A stretch of 64,000 nt of DNA from the NCBI RefSeq assembly GCF_016811075.1, contig NZ_JAFBGL010000003.1, forward strand, positions 339,995 through 403,994, given 5' to 3'. This stretch comes from Oceaniferula flava. GTDB taxonomy: Bacteria; Verrucomicrobiota; Verrucomicrobiia; Verrucomicrobiales; Akkermansiaceae. Shown piece by piece: positions 24,579-32,949 of this stretch. The first letter of the stretch is position 1; every line of letters begins with the position of its first letter. The notes beneath the pieces are model-generated. The model saw only the letters and a list, made by a program, of their open reading frames with translations. It was not told where the DNA came from and did not search any database. The translations under genes and the position numbers were made by a program.

Positions 24579-25925
24579 ATGAATATTATTATTGTAGGAG
24601 CAGGGGAAATTGGCCGGCATCTGGCGGTTTCTCTATCGAAAGAGGCGCACAGCATTGTGGTGATCGAATCGGCAGCCCAAGTGGCCACCGAGCTGGAGCA
24701 GCAGATCGATGCCCGTGTGTTGACCGGTAGCGGGGCAAGTGCCTCCTTATTGGTTGAGGCGGGCGTGGCGGAGTGTGATCTTTTTCTTGCTCTCACCAGC
24801 GATAGCACAGTGAACCTGATGTGTGCCTCGATGGCGAAGAAATTGGACGCTGCCAAAGTGATTGCGCGGGTGCACCCCGGCCTCCAGCGTGAGGAGTGGC
24901 TGTTTGATTACCGCGGGCATTTTGGGATCGATCACATTTTCAGCTCGGAGCGTCTCAGTGCCATCGAGTTGTCGAAGTTCATCCGCAACCCGGACTCGCT
25001 GATTGTTGAGGAAATTGCGCGCGGTCGCATCGAGCTCCAACAGATTCGTGTGGGCGAGCGCAGTGATGCCGTGGGGAAGCGCTTGGTCGATCTGAAAGCA
25101 CCCGAGCGCACTCGGGTGGCATCGATCACCCGGGGCGGCGAGCACTTTGTGCCGTCGGCAGAAGACGCCCTCGCTGCAGGCGATGTGGTGACCATTTTTG
25201 GCGATCCGAACAAACTTCGCAAGCTGGCGCTGCGCCTGCAGAAGGGCGCTGGCAAGGAAGATGCCCTGAGAGTGGTGATCTTCGGTGGCGGGGAGTATGG
25301 ATATTGCCTGGCACAAATGCTGGAAAGCTTTCATTGCAAGGTGCGAATTTTTGAAAAAGATCCCGTTCGAGCGCAGGAACTTACCGGCCTGCTAGCTAAT
25401 ACCACGGTGATCAATACCGATGGCACGGTGCTTTCCGAGCTTGAAGAAGAGCAGGTGGGCGACGCGGATTTCTTTGTCGCCACCGGCGGCACTGATGAGG
25501 ATAATGTAATGACCTGTCTGCAGGCGAACAACCTCGGCACCAAGAGCTGCCTGACGCTGATCCACCGCGCCGACTATGCGCAGGCGATCAGTGCCAGTGG
25601 TCGACACTTTGGGGTGCTGGCGGCGGTCAGCCCGCGTGAGGCAACTCGCCGCGAGCTGGAGCGATTCCTGACCTCCGATAAATTCCACACGGTGAAAAAA
25701 CTGGGTGCCGGCGAGGTGCTGGAGACCCAGGTGGCCAGTGCATCCCTCGCGGCGGAGCATATGGTATCCGAAATCGAATGGCCGGAAGGTTGCGTGCTGG
25801 TGGCTCGAATGCGTGGATTGCACGCGATCGTTCCCGGTCCGGAAGACGTGCTGCGCCCGGGCGATACCATCTACGCCATGGTCGCACCCAAGGTGCGGAA
25901 GAAGTTTCTCAAGCTGGTGCGCTGA
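24579..25925 (+). CDS. trkA: Trk potassium uptake system NAD-binding subunit TrkA
   Basis: Peripheral regulator of the TrkH potassium channel. The Met at 24579 starts MNIIIVGAGEIGRHLAVSL directly on the first Rossmann fold; the upstream extension to 24543 adds 12 basic residues and is unlikely. A second RCK_N fold begins near residue 231 (VVIFGGGEYGYCLAQML), and each is followed by a TrkA-C domain (residues about 140-220 and 370-448). This duplicated layout of about 448 residues is that of full-length TrkA. trkH follows after 30 bases, so the two form an operon. Confidence 0.95.
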   Translation: MNIIIVGAGEIGRHLAVSLSKEAHSIVVIESAAQVATELEQQIDARVLTGSGASASLLVEAGVAECDLFLALTSDSTVNLMCASMAKKLDAAKVIARVHPGLQREEWLFDYRGHFGIDHIFSSERLSAIELSKFIRNPDSLIVEEIARGRIELQQIRVGERSDAVGKRLVDLKAPERTRVASITRGGEHFVPSAEDALAAGDVVTIFGDPNKLRKLALRLQKGAGKEDALRVVIFGGGEYGYCLAQMLESFHCKVRIFEKDPVRAQELTGLLANTTVINTDGTVLSELEEEQVGDADFFVATGGTDEDNVMTCLQANNLGTKSCLTLIHRADYAQAISASGRHFGVLAAVSPREATRRELERFLTSDKFHTVKKLGAGEVLETQVASASLAAEHMVSEIEWPEGCVLVARMRGLHAIVPGPEDVLRPGDTIYAMVAPKVRKKFLKLVR

Positions 25926-25955
25926 TCGGGCGCCTGATTCCCTGACCTCTGAATT

Positions 25956-27461
25956 ATGAACTTTCGCATTCTTGCCAAATTCCTCGGTGCCTTGTTGTTA
26001 TTGGAAAGCTTGGCGATGGCCGCGTGTGGTGCCTTTGCCTGGTTCGATACCGTGGCTGGTGACGAGGTGGCGCGCGACTCCTTGTTTCTCTCGGCTGCCG
26101 TCGTGGCTCTCGGTGGTATTCTGCTGATGGTCTGTGGGATTGGAAAAATCGACCGCATACCGCGCCGTGAAGGCATCGTGGTGGTGGGTTTGGGTTGGAT
26201 TCTCTGCGCCTTTGCCGGCAGTCTTCCTTATGTTCTGGGAGAACCCCGATTGCACTGGGCTCCGGCCTTTTTCGAATCGGCCTCCGGATTTTCAACCACC
26301 GGCTCCTCGGTGCTGTCGGGCGATCCCAATGAAGCTCTCAACATCGCTTCGTGGCCGCGGGGGATTTTGATGTGGCGCTCGGTGACTCAGTGGCTGGGCG
26401 GTATGGGGATTCTGGTGCTCTTTGTGGCGATTCTTTCCTACCTCGGCATGGGTTCGAAGTCGCTGTTTCGCAACGAGTCGTCCTTCCAGACCGGTGAAGT
26501 GTCCACCGCCCGGATCCGCGACACCGCGTTGATTCTCTGGAAGGTCTATGTCTGCATCACGGCGATCTGTGCGATCGGGCTGAAGGCGATGGGGCTGACC
26601 AGCTACAATGCCATCTCCCACGCATTCACGGTGGTCTCAACCGGCGGTTTCAGTCCACACAACGAAAGTGTCGGGTATTATTCGAATTGGGGAAATGGCT
26701 GGTTGATCGAATTCTGGCTCAGCCTGTTCATGGTGATTTGCAGTATCAGTTTCCTCGTTTGGGTAGTGCTGATGCGTAAGCGTTGGAAGCGGTTGAGAAA
26801 CGAAGAGGAGGGGAGGTTCTTTATCTTGATCTGTCTCGGCTCGACCCTGTTGATGGCTTTTGGTGTGGCGGAGTCTCAGGGGATTCCTTTTGCCACCGCG
26901 CTGCGGCAGTGCTGGTTCACGGTGACCTCGATTGTATCGACCACCGGCTTCGGCACCGTCGATTACACGCTGTGGCCCGGCTATGTGATGGTGATCATTG
27001 CGATGTTGATGCTCTTGGGGGGCTGTTCCGGCTCCACGGCAGGTGGCATCAAGGTGAGCCGACTGATCGTCTTTCTGAAAACTGCGCGCTTTGAAATTGT
27101 CAAAGCCTTCAGGCCGAACCAGGTCTTCCGGATGCATGTGAATGGCAATCCGCTTGATGCCGGTGAGCGCTCGCAGACGCTGCTTTTTATGGCGCTCTAT
27201 ACCTTTATTCTGGTGGTTTCTTGCTTGCTGGTTGCCTTGCTGGAAGTCGGCAATGGCATGGACATGATGAGTGCCTTCGGCGCGGTGATTGCCACCCTTT
27301 CCAATATCGGACCGGGTTTTGGTGAGGTCGGGCCAAGCTCGAACTTTGGTCATCTGATGCCTGCGACTCAGGTGTTTCTCGCCTTGCTGATGATCTTGGG
27401 TCGACTCGAACTCTACGCTTTGCTTGTGCTCTTTGTTCCGTCGCTTTGGAAGCACTACTAA
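25956..27461 (+). CDS. trkH: Trk potassium transporter membrane subunit TrkH
   Basis: Polytopic inner-membrane protein of 501 residues with the four pore-loop repeats of the Trk/Ktr/HKT family: SASGFSTTGSS, VVSTGGFSPHN, IVSTTGFGTVD and SNIGPGFGEVG. The gating-loop segment GGCSGSTAGGIKVSR lies between the third and fourth repeats, as in TrkH. Many hydrophobic helices separate them. It works with the TrkA protein encoded 30 bases upstream to import K+ driven by the proton or sodium gradient. It converges with the YqgE gene, with only 18 bases between the stops. Confidence 0.95.
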   Translation: MNFRILAKFLGALLLLESLAMAACGAFAWFDTVAGDEVARDSLFLSAAVVALGGILLMVCGIGKIDRIPRREGIVVVGLGWILCAFAGSLPYVLGEPRLHWAPAFFESASGFSTTGSSVLSGDPNEALNIASWPRGILMWRSVTQWLGGMGILVLFVAILSYLGMGSKSLFRNESSFQTGEVSTARIRDTALILWKVYVCITAICAIGLKAMGLTSYNAISHAFTVVSTGGFSPHNESVGYYSNWGNGWLIEFWLSLFMVICSISFLVWVVLMRKRWKRLRNEEEGRFFILICLGSTLLMAFGVAESQGIPFATALRQCWFTVTSIVSTTGFGTVDYTLWPGYVMVIIAMLMLLGGCSGSTAGGIKVSRLIVFLKTARFEIVKAFRPNQVFRMHVNGNPLDAGERSQTLLFMALYTFILVVSCLLVALLEVGNGMDMMSAFGAVIATLSNIGPGFGEVGPSSNFGHLMPATQVFLALLMILGRLELYALLVLFVPSLWKHY

Positions 27462-27479
27462 GTCGCGGTCCGTCGAAGC

Positions 27480-28052
27480 TCAGTTGGAATAAATGTCGTC
27501 TGGCGCCTCGGCCAGGATTTGGTGGTAGGGGGAAATGTTCCTCAGCAGTTCACCCCAGAGGTTTTTCTCATGCCGGTGGGCGAGCAGATCGGCGCTGGGG
27601 AGTGTGGGAATCCACGACTGGTGGCGGAGTTCATTTTCCAGCTGTCCTTCGGTCCACCCTGAATAGCCGGTGAAGGCACGCACCAGAGTGCCGGGTTGTT
27701 GAGTGCGAGTAATGGCATCTTGAGCTGAAATTCGGGTGGCAAAACGCAGCTGCTGCATGGGGTCGGGGTTCGTGGAATCGATCCAAAACGCGACGAATGT
27801 CAGGTGCTCTTGTCCCACCGGGCCTCCGAGGTGCACTGGGATGTGGCTGAGCACGCTGAATTCCTCGGAGTTAAGCAAATCACCCACGGTTTGTCCCGTT
27901 GGGTGATTGAGAATCAGCCCGTATGCCCCTTGCTCACCGCTGTGTTCTGCGAGCAGGATGACGCTTTTGTTGAAAATGCCTTCACGTAAGGAAGGGTCAG
28001 CAATCAACAGCTGCCCTTCAAGGTGGATGGGTGAGTCCGGTGAATTCTGCAT
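27480..28052 (-). CDS. YqgE/AlgH family protein
   Basis: The 190-residue protein has the family start LEGQLLIADPSLREGIFNKSVILLAEHSGEQGAYGLILNHPTG and the later WIDSTNPDP / FTGYSGWTEGQLENEL segments, all standard for YqgE/AlgH. In pseudomonads AlgH is linked to alginate control, but the biochemical role of the family is not settled. Length is normal. The gene is single, converging on trkH with an 18-base gap and divergent from the thioredoxin-fold lipoprotein. Confidence 0.9.
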   Translation of the reverse strand: MQNSPDSPIHLEGQLLIADPSLREGIFNKSVILLAEHSGEQGAYGLILNHPTGQTVGDLLNSEEFSVLSHIPVHLGGPVGQEHLTFVAFWIDSTNPDPMQQLRFATRISAQDAITRTQQPGTLVRAFTGYSGWTEGQLENELRHQSWIPTLPSADLLAHRHEKNLWGELLRNISPYHQILAEAPDDIYSN

Positions 28053-28185
28053 AGCTACCAGATATCAAACACTGGAAACGATGTCGCTGCCAAGTCTAGA
28101 GCTACCTTTTTTATCGTGAGCCGTCTTTGTTGAGTGAGAAATTTTCCGTGTTGCTAATTCGAGCCAGAATTATCACCATGGGCGC

Positions 28186-29154
28186 ATGGATTGGAAACGT
28201 GTTCTCTCTCTTTTTCAGACGTCGAGCTTGGTGGCTGGCGGGGTGTTGTCGCTATCGTCCTGCGGCAGCATTGGAGAGATGATGGGGGGAAAGAAGGAGA
28301 GTGGTGATGCCGGTGGCGAAAAGCCATTGACCGGGATGGAAGCCTATCAGCGTGCCGGTGGGCGCATTGCTGGAGTCGGAGGTGTGGCTGCATCCGGCAC
28401 GGTCACCGCCAGCGTCAGTTCCAATATCACAGGCATCACCGCTGAAGAGGATATTTACTGGGCGCCGGAAGATCCGGATGCGCCCATGGGGGGGGGATTC
28501 GAACAACTCTGGAAACAGCCTGAGAATACCTCGTGGAACGTCAGCTATACCGAGGCGATGCGGTTTTCCAGAGAGTCAGGAAAACCGCTTCTCATCTGGT
28601 TCACGGACTCCGCCCGGAGTCCTCTCTGCAAGGCACTGAGTGGTGAGTTGTTTTCTAACACCGGCTTCGATGGCTGGGCGTCAAAAAAGATCGTGAGGTT
28701 GCGCGTGGATAATGTCATCCGAGGCGTGCGAGCCGGGGAGGACGAATGGACACAGAAAAAGAAATACATCGAGTCCTTGAAGAGTCGCTACAAAGTTTTG
28801 GGGCATCCTACCGTTTTGGTGCTCTCGCCCAGCGGTGCGGTGGTGGGGCAATTCCGTGGCTATAAAAAAGGAACTCCCGATTACTACTGGGGAAGGATTA
28901 AAAGTGCCGTGGATCAGGCAGAACGCGATTACGGTCAGTGGCGAGAAAAGTATGAAAAACGGGGCTACCGACTGTGGACTAACCGACAAGGGCGTAAAAC
29001 CTTCGCCAAGCTCTATCGCTTTAATGCTGGGCGAGTTACCTTGGTTGATCCCGATGGTAACCGAGGCTCAACGACCATCAACAAGCTCTCCGATGCAGAT
29101 CAGCAGTGGATTATGGAGAAGAAGCTGCAACACGATGCACGACGTCGCCGTTAG
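28186..29154 (+). CDS. Thioredoxin-fold lipoprotein with a degenerate active site
   Basis: The 322-residue protein starts with a lipoprotein signal (MDWKRVLSLFQ...SLSSCGS), a Gly/Lys-rich linker and a thioredoxin-like domain from about residue 105: GKPLLIWFTDSARSPLCKALSGELF, then VRLRVDNV and GHPTVLVLSPSGAVVGQFRGY. The position of the CxxC pair reads SPLC, so only the second Cys remains; disulfide exchange of the usual kind is unlikely, and a binding or isomerase role is possible. The C-terminal part (YRLWTNRQGRKTFAKLYRF) resembles an SH3-like SHD1 domain. It is monocistronic as far as can be seen. Confidence 0.78.
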   Translation: MDWKRVLSLFQTSSLVAGGVLSLSSCGSIGEMMGGKKESGDAGGEKPLTGMEAYQRAGGRIAGVGGVAASGTVTASVSSNITGITAEEDIYWAPEDPDAPMGGGFEQLWKQPENTSWNVSYTEAMRFSRESGKPLLIWFTDSARSPLCKALSGELFSNTGFDGWASKKIVRLRVDNVIRGVRAGEDEWTQKKKYIESLKSRYKVLGHPTVLVLSPSGAVVGQFRGYKKGTPDYYWGRIKSAVDQAERDYGQWREKYEKRGYRLWTNRQGRKTFAKLYRFNAGRVTLVDPDGNRGSTTINKLSDADQQWIMEKKLQHDARRRR

Positions 29155-29332
29155 CGCTTGGCTGGCAATCATTTACAAGTGATTTCTTGGAAAAATTCGC
29201 TTGCAGTCACAAAAGAAAGCGATTAGCCATTGCCGCCCTTTCATTTAGTTGTTCTTTGCTAGAGAAACGTTCAATAGAGAATCAGGGCATTCCATTAACC
29301 CTCATTTACCATCCTATTTACGAACCACCGTT

Positions 29333-30082
29333 ATGGCCGCTAAGAAAAAAACTGCGAAGAAAACAGTCAAACGCGCTGCAAAAAAATCCACAAAAGCTGC
29401 GCCTAAAAAAGCAGTAAAAAAGACGGCCGCCAAAAAGACGGTGGTGAAAAAGGCCGCCAAGAAAACGGCGAAAAAAGCGCCAGCTAAAAAAGCAGTGGCC
29501 AAAAAGGTCGAGAAGAAAAAGACCACCGCCAAAAAAGCAGCCAAGAAGACAGCCGCTAAAAAGGAGGTCAAAAAATCACCAGCCAAGGCGAAGAAAGCTG
29601 CGGCCGTGAAGCCCGAGACGAAAAAGCCAGTGCAGCCAGCCCAACCGAAAGAGCCGGTGAAGTTGACCGGTTTTGCCAAGAAGCAATACCAGCGCCTGCT
29701 GGATCTGCGCGACAGCATTATGGATGCCATGAACGGCATCACCACTGACACCCTGAAAAATACCGACGGCATGGAGACCGGAGGCGGGGGGATGCACACC
29801 GGTGATGCGGGCAGTGATGCCTACGATCGCGATTTCGCCCTCAACTTGCTCGCCAAGGAGCAGGACTCACTGAGTGAGATCGAACAAGCGATCGAGCGCG
29901 CTGAGCGTGGCGTCTACGGCATCTGTGAGATGTCTGGCGAAAGAATCCCGAACGAACGCCTGGAAGCGATCCCATTTGCCCGTTACACCGTCAGGTGCCA
30001 GGAAGAATGGGAGAAAGGCCACAACGGTCGCCATCACTCAGGAAAAGGTGAGTTTGGATTCTCGAACGGAGCCATGCGCTAA
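29333..30082 (+). CDS. Histone H1-like lysine-rich tail fused to a DksA/TraR-type domain
   Basis: From the Met at 29333 the first 115 residues are Ala/Lys repeats (AAKKKTAKKTVKRAAKKSTK and similar), as in histone H1-like proteins that bind DNA. Residues about 120-249 form a DksA/TraR domain: a coiled coil (FAKKQYQRLLDLRDSIMDAMNG) and RAERGVYGICEMSGERIPNERLEAIPFARYTVRCQEEWEK. DksA zinc fingers normally have CxxC twice; here only ICEMSG and VRCQEE keep a Cys, so zinc binding is probably weakened or lost. The start at 29249 would add 28 unrelated residues. It precedes the rpmG-rpsR genes. Confidence 0.85.
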   Translation: MAAKKKTAKKTVKRAAKKSTKAAPKKAVKKTAAKKTVVKKAAKKTAKKAPAKKAVAKKVEKKKTTAKKAAKKTAAKKEVKKSPAKAKKAAAVKPETKKPVQPAQPKEPVKLTGFAKKQYQRLLDLRDSIMDAMNGITTDTLKNTDGMETGGGGMHTGDAGSDAYDRDFALNLLAKEQDSLSEIEQAIERAERGVYGICEMSGERIPNERLEAIPFARYTVRCQEEWEKGHNGRHHSGKGEFGFSNGAMR

Positions 30083-30250
30083 AAGCACCGCCAGCCTCCC
30101 GAATCACGAAAAAAAAGCGAAAACGAAAGATTCTCTGCTTGACCAACAGGCGGAAATGCGTAGTTTGCGCCTCCCGTCCGGACTTTCATCCGGAGACCCA
30201 GTTTCTCGAAACACCGATTTATCACCCGAATTTAACACCTTAACAAGATC

Positions 30251-30424
30251 ATGGCACGCGACATCATCATCCTCGAATGCACGGAAGCCAAGGCTGAAGG
30301 AAAGCCCACTTCACGCTACACTTCCACTCGTAACAAAAAGAGCCTCAACACCCCAGGTCGTCTGGAGAAAGTGAAATACAATCCTTTCCTTCGCCGTCGC
30401 ACCCTGCACCGCGAGCTCCGCTAG
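30251..30424 (+). CDS. rpmG: 50S ribosomal protein L33
   Basis: A 57-residue protein starting [20 protein letters not shown] and containing [19 protein letters not shown], with [16 protein letters not shown] at the end, all as in bacterial L33. The N-terminal Cys pair of the zinc-binding C+ type is missing (only one Cys, ECTEA), so this is a C-minus form. It lies 37 bases before rpsR on the same strand, a common L33-S18 grouping. Confidence 0.93.
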   Translation: MARDIIILECTEAKAEGKPTSRYTSTRNKKSLNTPGRLEKVKYNPFLRRRTLHRELR

Positions 30425-30461
30425 TTTCCAGTCGTCTGGCCACTCAACCACTTAAAATATC

Positions 30462-30713
30462 ATGTCCTCAATATCCACTCCTAAGAACAAGGAACGCCGT
30501 ATCGCATTCTGGAAGGCTAACCGCCCCATGCCGCACCGCCGTCATGACATTCCAGAAGCTGAAATCGATTACAAAAATGCGGATCTGTTGAAGAAGTTCA
30601 CCACCGAAACCGGTAAGATTCTTCCTCGCCGTGTGACTGGTGTTTCTGCCAAGCTTCACCGCAAGATCACTCGCGAGATCAAGCGTGCACGTGCTTGTAA
30701 CCTTCTTGGTTAA
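30462..30713 (+). CDS. rpsR: 30S ribosomal protein S18
   Basis: The 83-residue protein has the S18 core [49 protein letters not shown]. The N-terminus is basic and ends in RRHDIPEAE. Length and sequence are typical; it binds 16S rRNA and S6 in the platform. It follows rpmG by 37 bases and is closed by a strong terminator. Confidence 0.97.
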   Translation: MSSISTPKNKERRIAFWKANRPMPHRRHDIPEAEIDYKNADLLKKFTTETGKILPRRVTGVSAKLHRKITREIKRARACNLLG

Positions 30714-30741
30714 TTTTCGGCCATCGAGCCAACCATTTTTC

Positions 30742-30778
30742 AAGCCTGTCCGATGATACCGGGCAGGCTTTTTTGTTC
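30742..30778 (+). terminator. Terminator after rpsR
   Basis: Ten-base stem AAGCCTGTCC / GGGCAGGCTT (one G-U pair) with a 9-base loop and a following run of six T. Confidence 0.88.
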
Positions 30779-30799
30779 TCAAATTTTCACTGGTCCATC

Positions 30800-31585
30800 A
30801 TGAAGGAACTCAAGGATACTCAAAACGAATTCGACGATCGAAATATTGCGATCGACCGCGTAGGGGTCAAGGCTCTGCGCTTCCCCCTGCAAGTGCGTAA
30901 CAAAGACGGCAGCACCCAGCGCACCGTGGCCACCACCGCCCTCGCCGTGGATCTGCCACATCACTTCAAGGGCACGCACATGAGCCGCTTTGTCGAGGTG
31001 CTGAACTCTCATGGCAACTGCCTCGATGTGCGGGAGATGAATGCGATTCCCAATGAGCTCCTCGAGCGATTGGAGGCGCGTAAGGCTCACGTGGAGTTTC
31101 GTTTTCCCTTTTTCCGAACCAAGGAGGCGCCTGTGACCAAGATGCCGGGTGTGATGGACTACGAGGTGGTTTTCGAATCGGAAGCCGATGTCGACGGCAA
31201 TACCGACTTTATTCTCACCGTATTGGTGAATGTGGCGACTCTCTGTCCTTGTTCGAAAGCGATCAGTGAGCGAGGTGCGCACAACCAGCGGGGGACCGTC
31301 ACCTATTCCGTGCGTTTCAAGGAGGCGATCTGGATTGAAGACCTGATTGATCTGGTGGAAACTTCTGCCAGCTGTGAGCTTTACAGCTTGCTCAAGCGTC
31401 CGGATGAAAAAGCAGTGACTGAAACCGCTTACGATAACCCAGTGTTCGTGGAGGACTTGGTTAGAAACATCGCAGCCCGTTCCAATGCCCAGGACAACAT
31501 CATCTGGTATCGTGTGGAGGCTGAGAATCACGAATCGATCCACAATCACAACGCCTACGCAGTGGTGGAGAAATCCATGAGCTAA
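30800..31585 (+). CDS. folE2: GTP cyclohydrolase I, FolE2 type
   Basis: Catalyses the first step from GTP toward folate. From the Met at 30800 (MKELKDTQNEFDDRNIAIDRVG) the protein of 261 residues has GTHMSRFVEVLN, the metal-binding segment TLCPCSKAIS with the two Cys, RGAHNQRG and the C-terminal VEAENHESIHNHNAYA. These are the FolE2 (type IB) signatures rather than FolE1; the family can use metals other than zinc. The start at 30773 would run into the rpsR terminator. The next gene starts 53 bases later. Confidence 0.93.
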   Translation: MKELKDTQNEFDDRNIAIDRVGVKALRFPLQVRNKDGSTQRTVATTALAVDLPHHFKGTHMSRFVEVLNSHGNCLDVREMNAIPNELLERLEARKAHVEFRFPFFRTKEAPVTKMPGVMDYEVVFESEADVDGNTDFILTVLVNVATLCPCSKAISERGAHNQRGTVTYSVRFKEAIWIEDLIDLVETSASCELYSLLKRPDEKAVTETAYDNPVFVEDLVRNIAARSNAQDNIIWYRVEAENHESIHNHNAYAVVEKSMS

Positions 31586-31638
31586 CGGCGTCTTAGCGAT
31601 CCAAGTATTCCATCTTTTTACTCCTTAGCCCAATCTCC

Positions 31639-32058
31639 ATGTCAGACGATAATACCCTCCGCCGACCCTATCTCACCCTGCCAGGCGTGACTGGCATGCC
31701 CAACTTGCGCGAACTCCTAGCCCAGATGCCGAACGAAAATAAACATCGCTTCGAATCCTCCGGAGAATTCATCCGCCGTCTGGCACATCGTGTGACCAAG
31801 TGGCGTGAAGGTTTGGCTGAAGGGGAGGAGCCGGCGATATTTGCCCTGATGAGTAATGGCGATGCCGTGGAGGTGCATACCTTGGGGGAGGATGGTCACT
31901 CTAGCGTGGTAGTCGAGGGCAGCCTGAATGGTTCTTCCTGCATGTTCATCAGCCACCAGTCGAGTTTTCAGGTGCTCTGTTACACCCGTAAGATTGTGGA
32001 GGAAAAGCCGAAGCGTAAAATTGGCTTCTACGTTGGCGGTGAGGAAATTGAGGCTTGA
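31639..32058 (+). CDS. Hypothetical protein (139 residues)
   Basis: I do not recognise this gene. The product is soluble, with a Pro/Leu-rich start (MSDDNTLRRPYLTLPGVTGMPNLRELLAQM), a basic helical segment (FIRRLAHRVTKWREGL), a central beta-rich part (EPAIFALMSNGDAVEVHTLGEDGHSSVVVEG) and a basic end. No signal peptide, membrane segment or metal motif is visible. It starts 53 bases after folE2 on the same strand and may belong to that transcript; it converges on the CHAP-like gene with a 39-base gap. Confidence 0.7.
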   Translation: MSDDNTLRRPYLTLPGVTGMPNLRELLAQMPNENKHRFESSGEFIRRLAHRVTKWREGLAEGEEPAIFALMSNGDAVEVHTLGEDGHSSVVVEGSLNGSSCMFISHQSSFQVLCYTRKIVEEKPKRKIGFYVGGEEIEA

Positions 32059-32097
32059 GCTAAGTCTTGAGCTCAAGTGCTGGCTCGGCGGCGTGCT

Positions 32098-32742
32098 CTA
32101 CAAAGCGGTGTCTGTTTGTGGCAGGCGCAACCATGCTGCAGGGCTGCGAGAGCCTTCAACTTTCCATCCATCGTCTGTATGATGGAGTTTCAAGGTTTCG
32201 CGAGTTTTTTCTTCCTCGGCGTTCTGTTGCGCAATGACGACGCAGTTTTCACTGACTTCGGTCACTACTCCTATATGGCCACATTCGCCCTCGAGGAATA
32301 CCATAAGGTCGCCAGCCATGGGGATTTCGTCGAGTCCGTTCTGGAATTGAATCAAACCAGGTTTGGGGTTGATGGCTCCTTGTTGGATAGCGGGGTCAAA
32401 GAAAGATTTGGCCGAGGCCAAGTCGTCAGGCATTTTGAAGTTGTGAACTTGGTAATAATAGCGCCTGACGAATTCGGTGCTGATCCATTTGTTGCCAAAT
32501 AAGTAGCCGTCTTCAGCTCGGTGCTCATCCTTGGTTCCGCAGCTTTGAGCCACCGGAGCATAGATTGGGATGCCTTGTTCAGTGTCGAGCACGCGAAGCT
32601 CTTCCTTCACATCGGACCTAGCCTTGTTTGGGGTTCCAATTGCGCCGATATTGAGCTCAAGTCGATCGTAATCAATCATAAACGGAACCCACAGAAAAGG
32701 GACCGTTAATATGGCAATTAAGATGAGCGTCTGACGAAACAC
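32098..32742 (-). CDS. CHAP-like protein with altered catalytic position
   Basis: The 214-residue protein has an N-terminal membrane anchor or signal (FRQTLILIAILTVPFLWVPFMI) and a C-terminal half like CHAP amidases: FGNKWISTEFVRRYYYQVHNF, then MAGDLMVFLEGECGHIGVVTEV. The His of GHIGVV is in place, but the position of the nucleophilic Cys (normally xxCxEFxRR) reads IST, so Ser replaces Cys. It may act on peptidoglycan with changed chemistry or be a non-catalytic binder. An 83-residue N-terminal segment before the fold contains QSCGTKDEHRAEDGYL, with a Cys that could also be relevant. Confidence 0.7.
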   Translation of the reverse strand: MFRQTLILIAILTVPFLWVPFMIDYDRLELNIGAIGTPNKARSDVKEELRVLDTEQGIPIYAPVAQSCGTKDEHRAEDGYLFGNKWISTEFVRRYYYQVHNFKMPDDLASAKSFFDPAIQQGAINPKPGLIQFQNGLDEIPMAGDLMVFLEGECGHIGVVTEVSENCVVIAQQNAEEEKTRETLKLHHTDDGWKVEGSRSPAAWLRLPQTDTAL

Positions 32743-32949
32743 ACCTTCATTTTATTATGTTAGGTTAGGTTTTCAAGAACGATGTTAGAAATTTATGACA
32801 CTTCCACCTGTTCAGGGGGGCTGATTATAGTTCCTCGATAGTTGGGCAAATTGAAAACTTCTCAATTATCTGCGCAACTTCACGGAAGATTGGGTTTTAT
32901 AGACAGAGTATTGCGTTTACGACGTTAAAGTGAATAGTGACTACCCAAC

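Noticed and set aside
32066..32077. 12-base perfect palindrome CTTGAGCTCAAG
   Set aside because: It has no loop or T-run and sits between convergent stops. A chance palindrome is as likely as a site.
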